Positions 16,402-25,005 of a stretch of DNA of 64,000 nt are shown here, piece by piece. The stretch spans positions 186,001 through 250,000 of the forward strand of contig NZ_CAHLAR010000005.1 of NCBI RefSeq assembly GCF_903652925.1, given 5' to 3'. The position numbers and the translations under genes are program-made. The notes beneath the pieces were generated by a model. That model saw nothing but the letters and a program-made list of their open reading frames with translations. It was not told the origin of the DNA and ran no database searches. Numbering within the stretch: the first letter of the stretch is position 1; each line of letters begins with the position of its first letter. Source of the DNA: Achromobacter anxifer (GTDB taxonomy: Bacteria > Pseudomonadota > Gammaproteobacteria > Burkholderiales > Burkholderiaceae_B).

Positions 16402-17457
16402 ATGAATGCCCGCACCCGTACGACGTTTGCCTCCGGCGACGAACCACTCGCTGTTGACCACTTTCTGGCCAACCACAACTTCAATGCCGAAGGCGCCGAT
16501 GAAGACACCCACAGCCCTGGCGCTCAGGGAATGCCAGACCTGGACTGTGAGACTGAGCTTCTCGATGGCTTGGTAGGTGAAGACGATGAAGACGTCAGCA
16601 ACAAACTCTCCAAGCCGCGCCGTGGACGTCCCAAGGGCGCAACCGCAATCGCCGAGCTGCCTCCCATTCCGGAAGGGACGACAGTATCGGTGTTCGAACG
16701 CCTTTCGGACTATGGGCTGCTGCGCAAGATCACGGACATCGTGCTCGTGAAGGTCGGTGTGCCATGGCACCTGCGTGCAGACGCCACCCAGGAAATTCAC
16801 ACGGCCTGGGCCGGGCTGACGGTCAAGCCGAAATTCCAGCGCAACCAGCTCGCAAACTACGCTTACCTCTCTGGCCAGCACGCCGCACTGAAGCTGCGTC
16901 GTACCATCGGCGCGGTGGTCGTCATCCCTGGAGCCCTGTTCCGGACTGGTCGCGACACCTCCTTCATGGGCGCAATCGGTGCAGCGATCAATCCGCGAGA
17001 CGTCGATGACTTCAAGGATTCGATGGAGCTGTCGGTGAACGTGGATGAAGCGGGACACCTGTCGCGCGTCAGCGAAGCGTTCTTTGCCGAACGGACCGCC
17101 TCCCTGAACCTCACAGCAAAGCAACGCAAAGTCGCGTACATGACCCTGGTGGAGCGCAAGCCCGCCGACTTGGTCGCTCACGAGCTGAACATGCAGCTCG
17201 TGTACGTCGAGCGCCTGCTGAACCAGGTGACGAACAAGCTCACTGCCATTGACGCTAGCAAGATGAAGGGCAAAGGCTCGAAGGAAAAGAGCGCAACAGG
17301 AACCAAGGCCTCGCAGCCTGGAACGAAGAAGGGTACGTCTGCCGCTTCCGAAGAGCCGGAGACCCCTGCCGTAGGGCGGGCGGCGTCGCGACGCCTGGCC
17401 GCATTGCGCATCGAACAGCCAGCCGAACTGGAATCCGAAACCACCCTCGCAGCTTGA
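16402..17457 (+). CDS. Divergent sigma-factor-like protein heading the transfer operon
   Basis: In this 351-residue protein, residues 105-180 read like sigma-70 region 2: HLRADATQEIHTAW matches the acidic ..DLVQE.. helix, and NYAYLSGQHAALKLRR matches the FSTYAYWWIRQA-type DNA-melting helix. Residues 237-280 read like region 4 with a helix-turn-helix (LTAKQRKVAYMTLVERKPADLVAHELNM). An acidic N-terminus with an AT-hook-like RRGRPKG (73-79) and a lysine/serine-rich C-terminus flank them. traW starts 12 bp after its stop. The sigma resemblance is by eye only; activity as a sigma factor is inference. Confidence 0.6.
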   Translation: MNARTRTTFASGDEPLAVDHFLANHNFNAEGADEDTHSPGAQGMPDLDCETELLDGLVGEDDEDVSNKLSKPRRGRPKGATAIAELPPIPEGTTVSVFERLSDYGLLRKITDIVLVKVGVPWHLRADATQEIHTAWAGLTVKPKFQRNQLANYAYLSGQHAALKLRRTIGAVVVIPGALFRTGRDTSFMGAIGAAINPRDVDDFKDSMELSVNVDEAGHLSRVSEAFFAERTASLNLTAKQRKVAYMTLVERKPADLVAHELNMQLVYVERLLNQVTNKLTAIDASKMKGKGSKEKSATGTKASQPGTKKGTSAASEEPETPAVGRAASRRLAALRIEQPAELESETTLAA

Positions 17458-17469
17458 GCTGTAGACCCC

Positions 17470-18324
17470 ATGCCATCCCTGTTGTCTCGCTTTACACCCC
17501 TGGCCATGGTGGCCACGCTCCTGCTCGGCGCCGGGGCCTTCATGCATTTGTCCGCGCAAGCAAAAGATCTCGGCATCGAAGGCGCGATCTACGAGCCCAT
17601 CGAAGAGGATTTCCGTGTGATGCTGATGCGCCTTCTTGCTCGCCAGGATTGGACGCAGCACGCAGAGGCGCTCGAAGAGTCGGCGCGTGACTACACAAAG
17701 AACCTGCCGAGCTACTTCGTGGTGCGCGCGGACAAAACCCAGACCATCTGGAAGGACGTGGGCATCGTCACCACTGAAGACATCACCCTTCCGTGGGTCG
17801 ATGGTCAGACCGGATCCGTATTCGAGCCTGAGCAGGTACTGGCCGTGAAGGCCGGAACCTACCTCAACCCCATCTCGGAAATGCCCGCGGCCGCGATCGA
17901 GCGCCTGTTCGTCTTCGACGCCACCGACCCCGAGCAGATGGCGCTGGCGCGCGCGCTGATGGTGGAAAACATCCCGCAGTTGAGCTTCATGATCGTCGCC
18001 GGCGACCTGGGCCCGATTGCCAAGGAGATGAACCGGCCGATCTATCACCCGGCACCGTCGATGCTGGATCGTTTCCACGTCACTGCGGTGCCAACCCTGA
18101 TCGGGTTCGGTAAGGGCCAGCACCAGGGGCACATGGCCGTCACGCAGTTCAAGTTGCCAACGAGCATCGACCAGGTCAAGAGCGCGTGGTTCGGCCTGCC
18201 GTACAGCGGCTATACGCCTAATGAAATCACCGACTTCCAGCCGGTGAGCACCAGCCATTCCGCGGAGTTCAAGACCAACTCGAGCTCCGTCAAGCCCGCC
18301 GCGGCGCAGGAGCCCACGCCATGA
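17470..18324 (+). CDS. traW: TraW, F-type conjugation pilus assembly protein
   Basis: This protein of 284 residues has an N-terminal signal (cleavage near QAKD, residue 33) and the TraW pattern: DLGIEGAIYEPIEEDF, then a thioredoxin-like fold with FVFDATDPEQMALAR and AVPTLIGFG. TraW is periplasmic and works with TraU and TrbC in pilus assembly. The gene is 12 bp downstream of the sigma-like gene and overlaps traU by 4 nt (ATGA), so translation is coupled. Confidence 0.85.
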   Translation: MPSLLSRFTPLAMVATLLLGAGAFMHLSAQAKDLGIEGAIYEPIEEDFRVMLMRLLARQDWTQHAEALEESARDYTKNLPSYFVVRADKTQTIWKDVGIVTTEDITLPWVDGQTGSVFEPEQVLAVKAGTYLNPISEMPAAAIERLFVFDATDPEQMALARALMVENIPQLSFMIVAGDLGPIAKEMNRPIYHPAPSMLDRFHVTAVPTLIGFGKGQHQGHMAVTQFKLPTSIDQVKSAWFGLPYSGYTPNEITDFQPVSTSHSAEFKTNSSSVKPAAAQEPTP

Positions 18325-19739
18325 ATATCCTCAAGTTTTTCCGTTCAGCCCTGCTGGCCGCCGGTCTCGCCCTGGCGGCGGGCGCCTCTTTTGCCGGCAC
18401 GCCCGGTTGCGTGGGCAAGATGTGGAACCCGATCGGCGACCTGGACTTCCGGCTGATGGGCGGCATCAAGATCATGGGCATCAAGCTCATGTCGGCGCCC
18501 TCCGCGCTGGGTGAGCCGCCCAATCACAAGCCGAAATCCATCTGCTTTTGCAAGGATGGTCTGCAAACTGGCTTCGGTCTCGGCCTGTCTTTCTGGATGC
18601 CGTCCTACATCAACGACGTGGCGCGCCAGGCCGGCTGCCTGGGCTTTTTGAATGGCATCAACATCCTTCCCGGCTTCATGTCGCAGTCCTCTGGGCAGGA
18701 GTACAACCACCACGTCCCGGGCAAGGACGGCGTGACGAACATGCAGATCCACTGGGCGTACGCGGACGTGACTGCGATCGCAGGCAAGGCGCTGTTCGAG
18801 AAGTGCAATGCGGTGACGGGGTCGATGCAGATTGCCTACCTCACCGAGCCAGACTTCATCTTTCAGAACGACGTCTACTCCGCGATCATGACACCTCAAG
18901 TGGCGCTGCTCGCATCGGTGCCGCTGCTGGCGCAAATGACCTGCGCCTATGAATCGATCGCCAATACCCTCGGCGACTGGCAGGACTGGGGCGTCTGCGG
19001 GTGGAAGGGCTCGCGCATGCCGCTCAGCGGCAACACCATTGCCAAGGACTCGGCTCAGGTGTCGAACATGGATATCACGGTGAAGTATCTGACGCGCTCC
19101 GCGATCCTTGGTACGACCATGCGCACCATGGGTAAGGACGCGACTTGCCGCCCAAAATATTCCCCATTCTACGACCCGTTCCAGCATCGCTACCAATGGG
19201 CTTTCCCGGGCAAGGTGTCGACACGCTTCAACATCGATGTGATCCGCTGGGGCATGTTCATCAAGGACACCTCCGGAATTGCGAACATGATGGACCTTGG
19301 CGACAGCGCCGGGCAGTTTGCAGACATGACCGCGGTAGACCCCAACGAGAAGCCGTCGAACAATGCATTGGGCATGGCCGAGCGCCTGGTCAAGAGCCTG
19401 CCGAAGCCGCTGAACTACCCTTCGAAAGAGTCTGGTTACATGCAGGTTTGGGAGGCCCGTCAGTGCTGCTTGATGGTCCTCACGATCGAAACCGTGATCA
19501 AGATGATCATCGAGAACATCGCCACGATGGGCAACGGCTTGCTCAAGGAACTTTATGACATGTACAACTTGATTGATACCGTCTATCAGATCGTTACAGA
19601 CCCCTTCGGCGCTGCGTTGGGCTACATCGGGGATCTGATTGGTGAAGGGCTCACGAACCTCGCGGACGTCACGGGCCTGACCGGGACCATGAAGGACATC
19701 ACGAGTGGCATTACCGACTCCATGGGCATCGGCAGCTAG
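18321..19739 (+). CDS. traU: TraU, F-type conjugation protein
   Basis: This protein of 472 residues has a signal peptide ending near SFAGTP (residue 26) and the TraU body rich in cysteines: CVGKMWNPIGDLDF, CFCKDGL and GLSFWMPSYINDVAR, then WDWGVCGW-like and ARQCCLM motifs. Disulfides make a Dsb partner likely. The last 80 residues, with a hydrophobic stretch and repeated TG/TD motifs, extend past the usual TraU end (F TraU is about 330 residues). TraU is needed for DNA transfer more than for pilus formation in F. Confidence 0.9.
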   Translation: MNILKFFRSALLAAGLALAAGASFAGTPGCVGKMWNPIGDLDFRLMGGIKIMGIKLMSAPSALGEPPNHKPKSICFCKDGLQTGFGLGLSFWMPSYINDVARQAGCLGFLNGINILPGFMSQSSGQEYNHHVPGKDGVTNMQIHWAYADVTAIAGKALFEKCNAVTGSMQIAYLTEPDFIFQNDVYSAIMTPQVALLASVPLLAQMTCAYESIANTLGDWQDWGVCGWKGSRMPLSGNTIAKDSAQVSNMDITVKYLTRSAILGTTMRTMGKDATCRPKYSPFYDPFQHRYQWAFPGKVSTRFNIDVIRWGMFIKDTSGIANMMDLGDSAGQFADMTAVDPNEKPSNNALGMAERLVKSLPKPLNYPSKESGYMQVWEARQCCLMVLTIETVIKMIIENIATMGNGLLKELYDMYNLIDTVYQIVTDPFGAALGYIGDLIGEGLTNLADVTGLTGTMKDITSGITDSMGIGS

Positions 19740-19767
19740 TAGGCTTGCCGCTTAGAATCGAGCACGC

Positions 19768-20928
19768 ATGCAACACACTGGAAACACCATCACCGGAGCT
19801 TGGCGGCCCCTTGCCCTGAGCCTGGCAATCGCTGCGACATGCGGCTTGTCAGCCGCACACGCACAGACATCCTCACCCGTGCCGAGCAACCGCTCTGGCG
19901 TGGCGCATATGCAGGGCATCCTCGACGCCATCAAAGCCGGCGACGTCACCGCGATGCCGGCAGGAACGCAACGCGCCGTTGAGACCGGCGCAGAGGCGGC
20001 CAACAAGAGCTCGAACCTGAGCGCGGCGTCACCTCAGACCATCGAGTTCACACGCCGACAGGCGGAGAACTTCGAGCACCTGGCGCGAGAAGCATATGTG
20101 GCCGCCATGCCCCCCCGCGACCGCGCGCGCGGCGCCGCGCTCCTCCTGGGCGACGGTACGCTGCCGGGCAACCAGGGCAGGCTTTACGTGTTCGTGTCTC
20201 GCTCGATGCCCATCCCCCTGCTGCGCGCCTACGCGGTTGAAGCTCTGTACACCGGCGCGACGCTGGTGACAAAGGGCGTGCGCAAAGGCGACACGATCAA
20301 GGAGTATGTCGAGGAGACGGTTGCGGACTTCAACAATGCCGACGGCCAGCACATGGCGGGAATGGAGGTGAACCCCAATCTCTTCGACATGTTCCAGGTC
20401 AAAGTCGTGCCCACCGTGGTGTGGACCAACCGCGTAGGCCTGGATGACATCGGCGCCGGTTGCTCCGATCTGCCGGAGGGCACTCAGGTGCCGCAGATCG
20501 AGCTGATGGGCCCGTACGACGTCCCTATGACCGTCAACAAGCCAGTCTGCGCTCCGGTGCCGGAGTCCTCCTACTACAAGATCGCCGGGGCCCTGAAGCT
20601 GGAGTATGTTCTCGACCGGTTCGAGCAGGCGGGTCTGGCCAAGGAATCGCTCGCACCGTTCCGCGAGGGCCTGAAGGAGCGCACCGGCAACGTGTTCTCC
20701 GATCTCAGCAATCAGCAGCCACAAATCGGCAACGAAATGCAGCCGGTCTCCGACAACCTGAAGCTCGACATGCTGCCCAAGTACGTGTTGCGCGAGTGGA
20801 AGAGCATGCTGGCCACGGACAACGTCCAGCGCGGCCCCTATGGCCCGGCATTCGGCCAGGATGGCGAGGATGACCCGGACTACCGCCGTGAGCTACAGAA
20901 CATTATCGACCACGGGCTGGGGCTGTGA
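19768..20928 (+). CDS. trbC: TrbC, F-type pilus assembly protein
   Basis: This protein of 386 residues has a signal peptide (cleavage near AHA/QTS, residue 32). The TrbC_Ftype domain with a thioredoxin-like fold is at about 135-250: RLYVFVSRSMPIPLLRAYA, then NPNLFDMFQVKVVPTVVW. Family members act in the periplasm with TraW in pilus assembly. The N-terminal linker and the C-terminal 120 residues are longer than in F. It is 28 bp after traU, and its stop overlaps the next start (TGATG). Confidence 0.85.
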   Translation: MQHTGNTITGAWRPLALSLAIAATCGLSAAHAQTSSPVPSNRSGVAHMQGILDAIKAGDVTAMPAGTQRAVETGAEAANKSSNLSAASPQTIEFTRRQAENFEHLAREAYVAAMPPRDRARGAALLLGDGTLPGNQGRLYVFVSRSMPIPLLRAYAVEALYTGATLVTKGVRKGDTIKEYVEETVADFNNADGQHMAGMEVNPNLFDMFQVKVVPTVVWTNRVGLDDIGAGCSDLPEGTQVPQIELMGPYDVPMTVNKPVCAPVPESSYYKIAGALKLEYVLDRFEQAGLAKESLAPFREGLKERTGNVFSDLSNQQPQIGNEMQPVSDNLKLDMLPKYVLREWKSMLATDNVQRGPYGPAFGQDGEDDPDYRRELQNIIDHGLGL

Positions 20929-21227
20929 TGAGCAGCGCTGAACTGCCGGCACGTCGCCTGTTCGCCAATAGCTGGCTGCTGTCTCTGGCCGCCGTCACAA
21001 TCGCGCTGTGGGCGGTCCCGTATTCTCTCCTCGAAGGGGAGATCTTCCGGGTTGTACTGGGTCTCCCCGTATCCAGTACGTTGCTGGCCTTGGGGGACTT
21101 CGGTGTTGCTGCGGGCTTTGGTCTGCTCGGACTCCACCTGTGGGCACTCGATGAGCGTGAAGCTACCCTGTTCGCGTTCATCACGTTGACCTACTGCCTC
21201 GTCGGGCTGACTCGCCTGATCTTCTGA
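20928..21227 (+). CDS. Small membrane protein ending the transfer operon
   Basis: This protein of 99 residues has three probable membrane segments, near 15-35, 45-65 and 78-98. ATG 20928 overlaps the trbC stop. A bidirectional terminator follows. The family is not recognised; coupling to trbC suggests an accessory role in transfer. Confidence 0.7.
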   Translation: MSSAELPARRLFANSWLLSLAAVTIALWAVPYSLLEGEIFRVVLGLPVSSTLLALGDFGVAAGFGLLGLHLWALDEREATLFAFITLTYCLVGLTRLIF

Positions 21228-21235
21228 CGCGAAAC

Positions 21236-21270
21236 AAAAGGGCCCAGGATTCGATTCCCGGGCCCTTTTT
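21236..21270. terminator. Bidirectional terminator
   Basis: AAAAGGGCCC and GGGCCCTTTT flank a 14-nt loop. The A-run and T-run let it serve both the transfer operon and the convergent gene at 21298. Confidence 0.85.
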
Positions 21271-21297
21271 GCGCCAATCGATGTCGTCAGCCTGTGC

Positions 21298-21810
21298 TCA
21301 TCCCGTGTGAACCTGGGCTCGGCGCCGGGCCGCCCATGAAGTTACGGGCTTGGGCCGGGCAGCGTCGATCGTCTCCTGGCCCTTCCAGTTGAGGACCAGG
21401 TTCTTCTGCCGGCCGCGGGCGTCACGCTGCCACTCTACGAGATCCTGGATCTCGAGCAGCACCAGGTGCTCCTCGAAGGCCTTTGCCAGATGCTTGGGAA
21501 CCCTGGAACGGGTTAGGCCCTCTGGCATCGTGCTGGCGACGGCCAGGAACAGCTCCAGGGCGCCTTCTGTGAGCCCGTAGGCCTCGATGGCAGGCTTCCC
21601 CCCTTGGAGCACTCCTGCGCCGTTCAGGAGGCCTTCCTCGAGCAGAGTCATCTTGATCCCTTCGGACGGAAGGTATGGCGAATGAACCCGGCGCGGTGAC
21701 GCTGGAGGGGCGGCAGCAGCGGCGTCCGACTCGGGTGGGGTCTTCAGCGTGGGCACGGGGGCATCAACGGCATCGCTCACTACGGATCCTTCAGGGTTGT
21801 GGGTAATCAT
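21298..21810 (-). CDS. Unknown 170-residue protein
   Basis: The first 45 residues are disordered (proline/alanine-rich). The rest is helical with a possible winged-helix character (residues 75-150). It ends with a basic SWAARRRAQVH tail, so nucleic-acid binding is possible. The start overlaps the stop of the upstream gene (ATGA). No family recognised. Confidence 0.7.
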   Translation of the reverse strand: MITHNPEGSVVSDAVDAPVPTLKTPPESDAAAAAPPASPRRVHSPYLPSEGIKMTLLEEGLLNGAGVLQGGKPAIEAYGLTEGALELFLAVASTMPEGLTRSRVPKHLAKAFEEHLVLLEIQDLVEWQRDARGRQKNLVLNWKGQETIDAARPKPVTSWAARRRAQVHTG

Positions 21811-22343
21811 TGAGCGTCCCCGGTCGCGGGGCAGGCCTCACTCAGGCTACGGGCGACGGAGTTGCTTTCCGGCCCGGCCATCTTGAACTGCGCGAGGACT
21901 TCCGTGGCTCGCGATTGGAGGTACGCATCCTTGAGCTGGGCCGCCGCGTTGATGAGCTCCGGTCCCGAATAGGCGCCGGCGGTCAGTGGCAGCGTCCCGA
22001 ACTGGTAGTTGAGCAGCAAGCCGTCAGGAAGGGGATTACCGGACAGATGCGTGACTTGCAGGGTGGCGGGGGTGTCGGGATAGCAGCCCACGGCCAGGCG
22101 ATGCAGGCCATCCTCGGAGATTACCCATGCGACATAGCCGGCTTCTGACTTCGAGACATACCATTTGCCGGGATCACCGCCGGCCTGCGCTGCTGACGTG
22201 GCTTGAGGTTGCATGGCCACCACTTCGGTCTTTTTATCCTTGTCCGGCAGGTACTGCGCCAGAGAGGGAAACAGCTCTTGCACCGAGTCCGACCAGAAAA
22301 AGATCATTGGGATGATGGCAAGAATCAGCAAGAACGGCCACAT
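21807..22343 (-). CDS. Membrane-anchored protein, unknown role
   Basis: ATG 22343 (with GAAAGG upstream) gives 178 residues that start with a membrane segment (MWPFLLILAIIPMIFFW), then a periplasmic-side domain with one cysteine pair. The longer frame from 22487 begins upstream of the promoter box and is rejected. It is translationally coupled to the gene at 21298-21810. Confidence 0.75.
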   Translation of the reverse strand: MWPFLLILAIIPMIFFWSDSVQELFPSLAQYLPDKDKKTEVVAMQPQATSAAQAGGDPGKWYVSKSEAGYVAWVISEDGLHRLAVGCYPDTPATLQVTHLSGNPLPDGLLLNYQFGTLPLTAGAYSGPELINAAAQLKDAYLQSRATEVLAQFKMAGPESNSVARSLSEACPATGDAQ

Positions 22344-22394
22344 GTCAGAACCTTTCGAGAATACCGTCAGCCGTGAGGCTACAAATTGGAATTG

Positions 22395-22400
22395 AGTATA
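22395..22400 (-). promoter_or_regulatory. TATACT promoter box
   Basis: CTATACT, 51 bp before the ATG at 22343. Confidence 0.55.
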
Positions 22401-22539
22401 GGAATGCAGTGCTGATTTCTGTGCTGCCTCATCTTGATCGGGTGCGTAAAGAAGCAACAGTGCGCGATGAGCTTCGAGAGTAGTCACTACCTTCGTATAA
22501 CCCTAGCCAACCTAGGCCTAGCGCAGGCTCGGATTCGCC

Positions 22540-22545
22540 TATACG
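22540..22545 (+). promoter_or_regulatory. CTATACG promoter box for the 22578 gene
   Basis: TATACG preceded by GCC, 32 bp before the ATG. The leader CAGGTAATCAACT closely matches the leader at 37537-37560. Confidence 0.6.
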
Positions 22546-22577
22546 CAGGCAGGTAATCAACTCTTGGAGGAACTGTT

Positions 22578-23093
22578 ATGTCGGAATCGGTAAAGGACGA
22601 GATCAAACGCTTTGAATCGGTAGTGGCGGCCCGCAAGTCGGTCGGCCAGTTGCTGGATCTGTTCGATCTGCTGAAGAAGTCGACGAAATTCAGCGATCGC
22701 GTCAAGCCGCTGTGCTACGGCGTGCTGATCACAGCATGCGTGACGCGCATTCCTGATAGTCATCTGGGCAACTTGATGGAACTCATTTCGCAGCACAACG
22801 CGGCGCGCCTGGTCCGCCATGCCTACCTGGATGAGGATGCAGACTCTATCCTGCGGCCGCTGGTGGCCCGTCTGGTTCGTGCAACCAGCCACGATGGCGA
22901 GGCCTGCTACAAGGCGTTCATCTGGTTCGAGAATGCCGGCGTAACGCCAGACTTGTGTCACTCGCTCGGACTGGCGATAGAAGGCGGCATGACAGAATCC
23001 GAAATGGACCCTGTCTGCGACCTGATCCACCCGTTCTACTATGCTGGCACCTCGTTCATGCCGGCGCCAAAAAAGGAGGCATGTCTCGCCTGA
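22578..23093 (+). CDS. Unknown 171-residue helical protein
   Basis: A mostly helical soluble protein with several cysteines in its central and C-terminal parts; family not recognised. GGAGG lies before the ATG and a CTATACG box 32 bp upstream. It has its own terminator at 23104-23129. Confidence 0.8.
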   Translation: MSESVKDEIKRFESVVAARKSVGQLLDLFDLLKKSTKFSDRVKPLCYGVLITACVTRIPDSHLGNLMELISQHNAARLVRHAYLDEDADSILRPLVARLVRATSHDGEACYKAFIWFENAGVTPDLCHSLGLAIEGGMTESEMDPVCDLIHPFYYAGTSFMPAPKKEACLA

Positions 23094-23103
23094 TTGCACC
23101 CTC

Positions 23104-23129
23104 AGCCAGCTCCACGAGCTGGCTTTTTT
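23104..23129 (+). terminator. Rho-independent terminator
   Basis: AGCCAGCT and AGCTGGCT pair around 5 nt, then T6. Confidence 0.85.
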
Positions 23130-23142
23130 GCGTCCACAGCAC

Positions 23143-23173
23143 GAAAAAGGCCCCTTGCAATACAAGGGGCCTT
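23143..23173 (-). terminator. Rho-independent terminator
   Basis: AAGGCCCCTTG and CAAGGGGCCTT make an 11-bp stem with a minus-strand T-run. It ends the gene at 23193. Confidence 0.85.
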
Positions 23174-23192
23174 GAGTCAGCTCGCTGCCTGG

Positions 23193-23786
23193 TCAGCAGC
23201 ACCTGCGCTTGATATGCGCCTCGGTTAGATTCAACCATCCAATGAGCCGCGTCATCACCCACTTCTGATCGCGGCGGGCGTAGTAGCGTTCGGTACGGCC
23301 CACACACCACTGCTTGCGACCGTCGTCACCCTCGCCTGGTATGTGGTACCAGTCATGCATGAAGCTGGTCATCAGATGTGCCCCGTGATCGAACAGTTCT
23401 ATGCGATTGAACGATAGGCCGGCAATTTCGAGCAGGTGCGCCGAGAGTGCGAACGTCTCCAGCTCGCGACGCGTGGCTTCTGACGTTTTGGCATCCGCGC
23501 ACCATTGGCCAGCGACTATGACGTGTGGGACCTTGAATACAAAACCGCTTGCTCTCACGCGGGACTTGAATTTCCGTGGGCCGAATTGGACAGCATGAGC
23601 GAGCTCGTGCGCTAAATCGAGGATGCTTTCCTTGCCCGGGCCGGACCTGCACCCGAAGGTGAAGTCTTTGTAGCCCTCGCGTCGAGCATCCCATCGCAGG
23701 CCAGGATGATCCAGGATGCCGAGAGCATCGAGGAATCCCGCACAGTCCGAGTTTGCCCGGAGCTGGTCATAGGTTAGATGAGCCAC
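23193..23786 (-). CDS. Protein with an HExxH metalloprotease-like motif
   Basis: The 197-residue product contains LDLAHELAHAVQF (about residues 56-68), a textbook HExxH zinc site (HELAH) in a helix. A downstream glutamate (TRRELETFALSAHLLE) could be a third ligand. The C-terminus is basic and ends in CC. The start is GTG with AAGGAA upstream. It might be a small ImmA/IrrE- or SprT-like peptidase, but I cannot place the family. Confidence 0.6.
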   Translation of the reverse strand: MAHLTYDQLRANSDCAGFLDALGILDHPGLRWDARREGYKDFTFGCRSGPGKESILDLAHELAHAVQFGPRKFKSRVRASGFVFKVPHVIVAGQWCADAKTSEATRRELETFALSAHLLEIAGLSFNRIELFDHGAHLMTSFMHDWYHIPGEGDDGRKQWCVGRTERYYARRDQKWVMTRLIGWLNLTEAHIKRRCC

Positions 23787-23807
23787 CTGTCTTTCCTTTC
23801 TTGTGAA

Positions 23808-24347
23808 TCAGTACGTCAAATGCTCCAGCCGCTTGTACGGCTTGTCATGCATTTGCAGATAGAGCTCCATCTCGGCCAGGCACGCTCGCGAGCCCCCACC
23901 GCAGGTCTCCAGGCTGTCGAAGGACAGCAGGCTGGAGTCATCGAATTGGGGCAGGTGAATGTGGTCGTAGGTGGGCAACTCGTTCTCAGGCAGACCAAGA
24001 AGGTCCGCAAGGTCGAGGTCTTCACTCGAGCGCAGGTTGCGGGCCAGCAGTTGCTTTCCGGTTTGGATGATGATATCGCTGCGAACACAGCTGTCCATCC
24101 AGCCTCTGAAGAACCCGTAGCCCTTCTCTACGAAGGTTGCTTGCTCGAGACGGGGACCGTAGGCTCCGGCCTCGCGAAGGTATTCCCGTACTTCGGCTTC
24201 CGTGTCGTCGGTGATCTCATCGCCGACCCAGAATATGATGACGGGCTTGCGGGTATTGTTGATGCGCTGGGCCACTTGTCTTGCGACAGGCGCGCACCAG
24301 TTGCGGTATGCCGGTTGTACGTCGACAACCATCAGTGCCTGGTTCAT
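23808..24347 (-). CDS. Isochorismatase-like cysteine hydrolase family protein
   Basis: ATG 24347 with GGAGGAAA upstream gives 179 residues. Three features fit the D-K-C catalytic layout of isochorismatase-fold hydrolases: an aspartate in MVVDVQPAYRNW, a lysine in FVEKGYGFFRGWMD, and a cysteine in GGGSRACLAEM. The substrate is unknown. It has a CTATACG box 24 bp upstream. The family call rests on these motifs only. Confidence 0.6.
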   Translation of the reverse strand: MNQALMVVDVQPAYRNWCAPVARQVAQRINNTRKPVIIFWVGDEITDDTEAEVREYLREAGAYGPRLEQATFVEKGYGFFRGWMDSCVRSDIIIQTGKQLLARNLRSSEDLDLADLLGLPENELPTYDHIHLPQFDDSSLLSFDSLETCGGGSRACLAEMELYLQMHDKPYKRLEHLTY

Positions 24348-24371
24348 GTGTGTTTCCTCCTGTTGACACCA

Positions 24372-24377
24372 CGTATA
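24372..24377 (-). promoter_or_regulatory. CTATACG promoter box
   Basis: TATACG preceded by CCC, 24 bp before the ATG at 24347. Confidence 0.6.
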
Positions 24378-24441
24378 GGGATGCCGGAAGGAGAACCAGG
24401 TGTCGGGACTGCCAGCGCCGACAACGCCGGCAGACAGACTG

Positions 24442-24912
24442 CTACGGTGCCAGGGTGAAGCGTTTTGTGATGTGGCTGACCTCATCCTTGTAGGCCGGTC
24501 CGATGCCCAGGGCCGTGACGATCGGCCGTCCAGTGAAGTGGGGTGGCAGGATGTGGCCACGATCTCGAATCAGCTCGCAAGGGATGCCAGCAAATCGGGC
24601 CTCTTTCCAGGCACGCACCAGCTGACCAAGGTTGCGGGCGTACATCACCAGCTTCGTTCCGTTGCCGGTACCCTCGTAGCCGGCACAGATTTCCGGGCGC
24701 ATCCGCTCGGCGACACGCCAGGCCTTCACATAGGCGTGACCACACTGGGCTGCGAGCTTGCCCGGGGGCATGTCGAGATCGGCCCGATAGATGGCGTACA
24801 TGTTCAGTGGCCGGTAGTCGGGGGTGAAGTCCGCCATGGTCCGCTCGCTCTCAGCCATCATGTGGTCAAGTTCTGCGTCGAGCGCGGCATCGAATTCGGC
24901 TGGAATGGTCAT
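24442..24912 (-). CDS. Peptidyl-tRNA hydrolase 2 (Pth2)-like protein
   Basis: Over 156 residues the protein follows the Pth2 fold pattern: AIYRADLDMPPGKLAAQCGHA (about 40-60), then TKLVMYARNLGQLVRAWKEA, GIPCELIRDRG and TALGIGP. Pth2 is typical of archaea and eukaryotes and recycles peptidyl-tRNA. In bacteria it is rare and mostly seen on phages and plasmids. The usual D-x-G-x-T-Q motif reads DRGHIL here, so the threonine is missing and activity is doubtful. No Shine-Dalgarno is obvious. Confidence 0.7.
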   Translation of the reverse strand: MTIPAEFDAALDAELDHMMAESERTMADFTPDYRPLNMYAIYRADLDMPPGKLAAQCGHAYVKAWRVAERMRPEICAGYEGTGNGTKLVMYARNLGQLVRAWKEARFAGIPCELIRDRGHILPPHFTGRPIVTALGIGPAYKDEVSHITKRFTLAP

Positions 24913-24935
24913 GCGCTATGGGAGTTTTGGGTGGA

Positions 24936-24971
24936 AGAAAATTCCACAATCGATTGCTCGATTGTGGAATT
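24936..24971 (-). terminator. Terminator of the annealing-protein gene
   Basis: A perfect 14-bp inverted repeat (24940-24953 and 24958-24971) with a 4-nt loop is followed on the minus strand by TTTTCTT. It lies between the annealing-protein gene and the Pth2-like gene. Confidence 0.7.
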
Positions 24972-25005
24972 CAGAGTTGCTCAGCTACGAGCTAAAGGTC
25001 TTGCC

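Noticed and set aside
16378-18258. 626-codon minus-strand frame across the sigma-like gene and traW
   Set aside because: It is antisense to two coherent genes in an operon and has no ribosome site.
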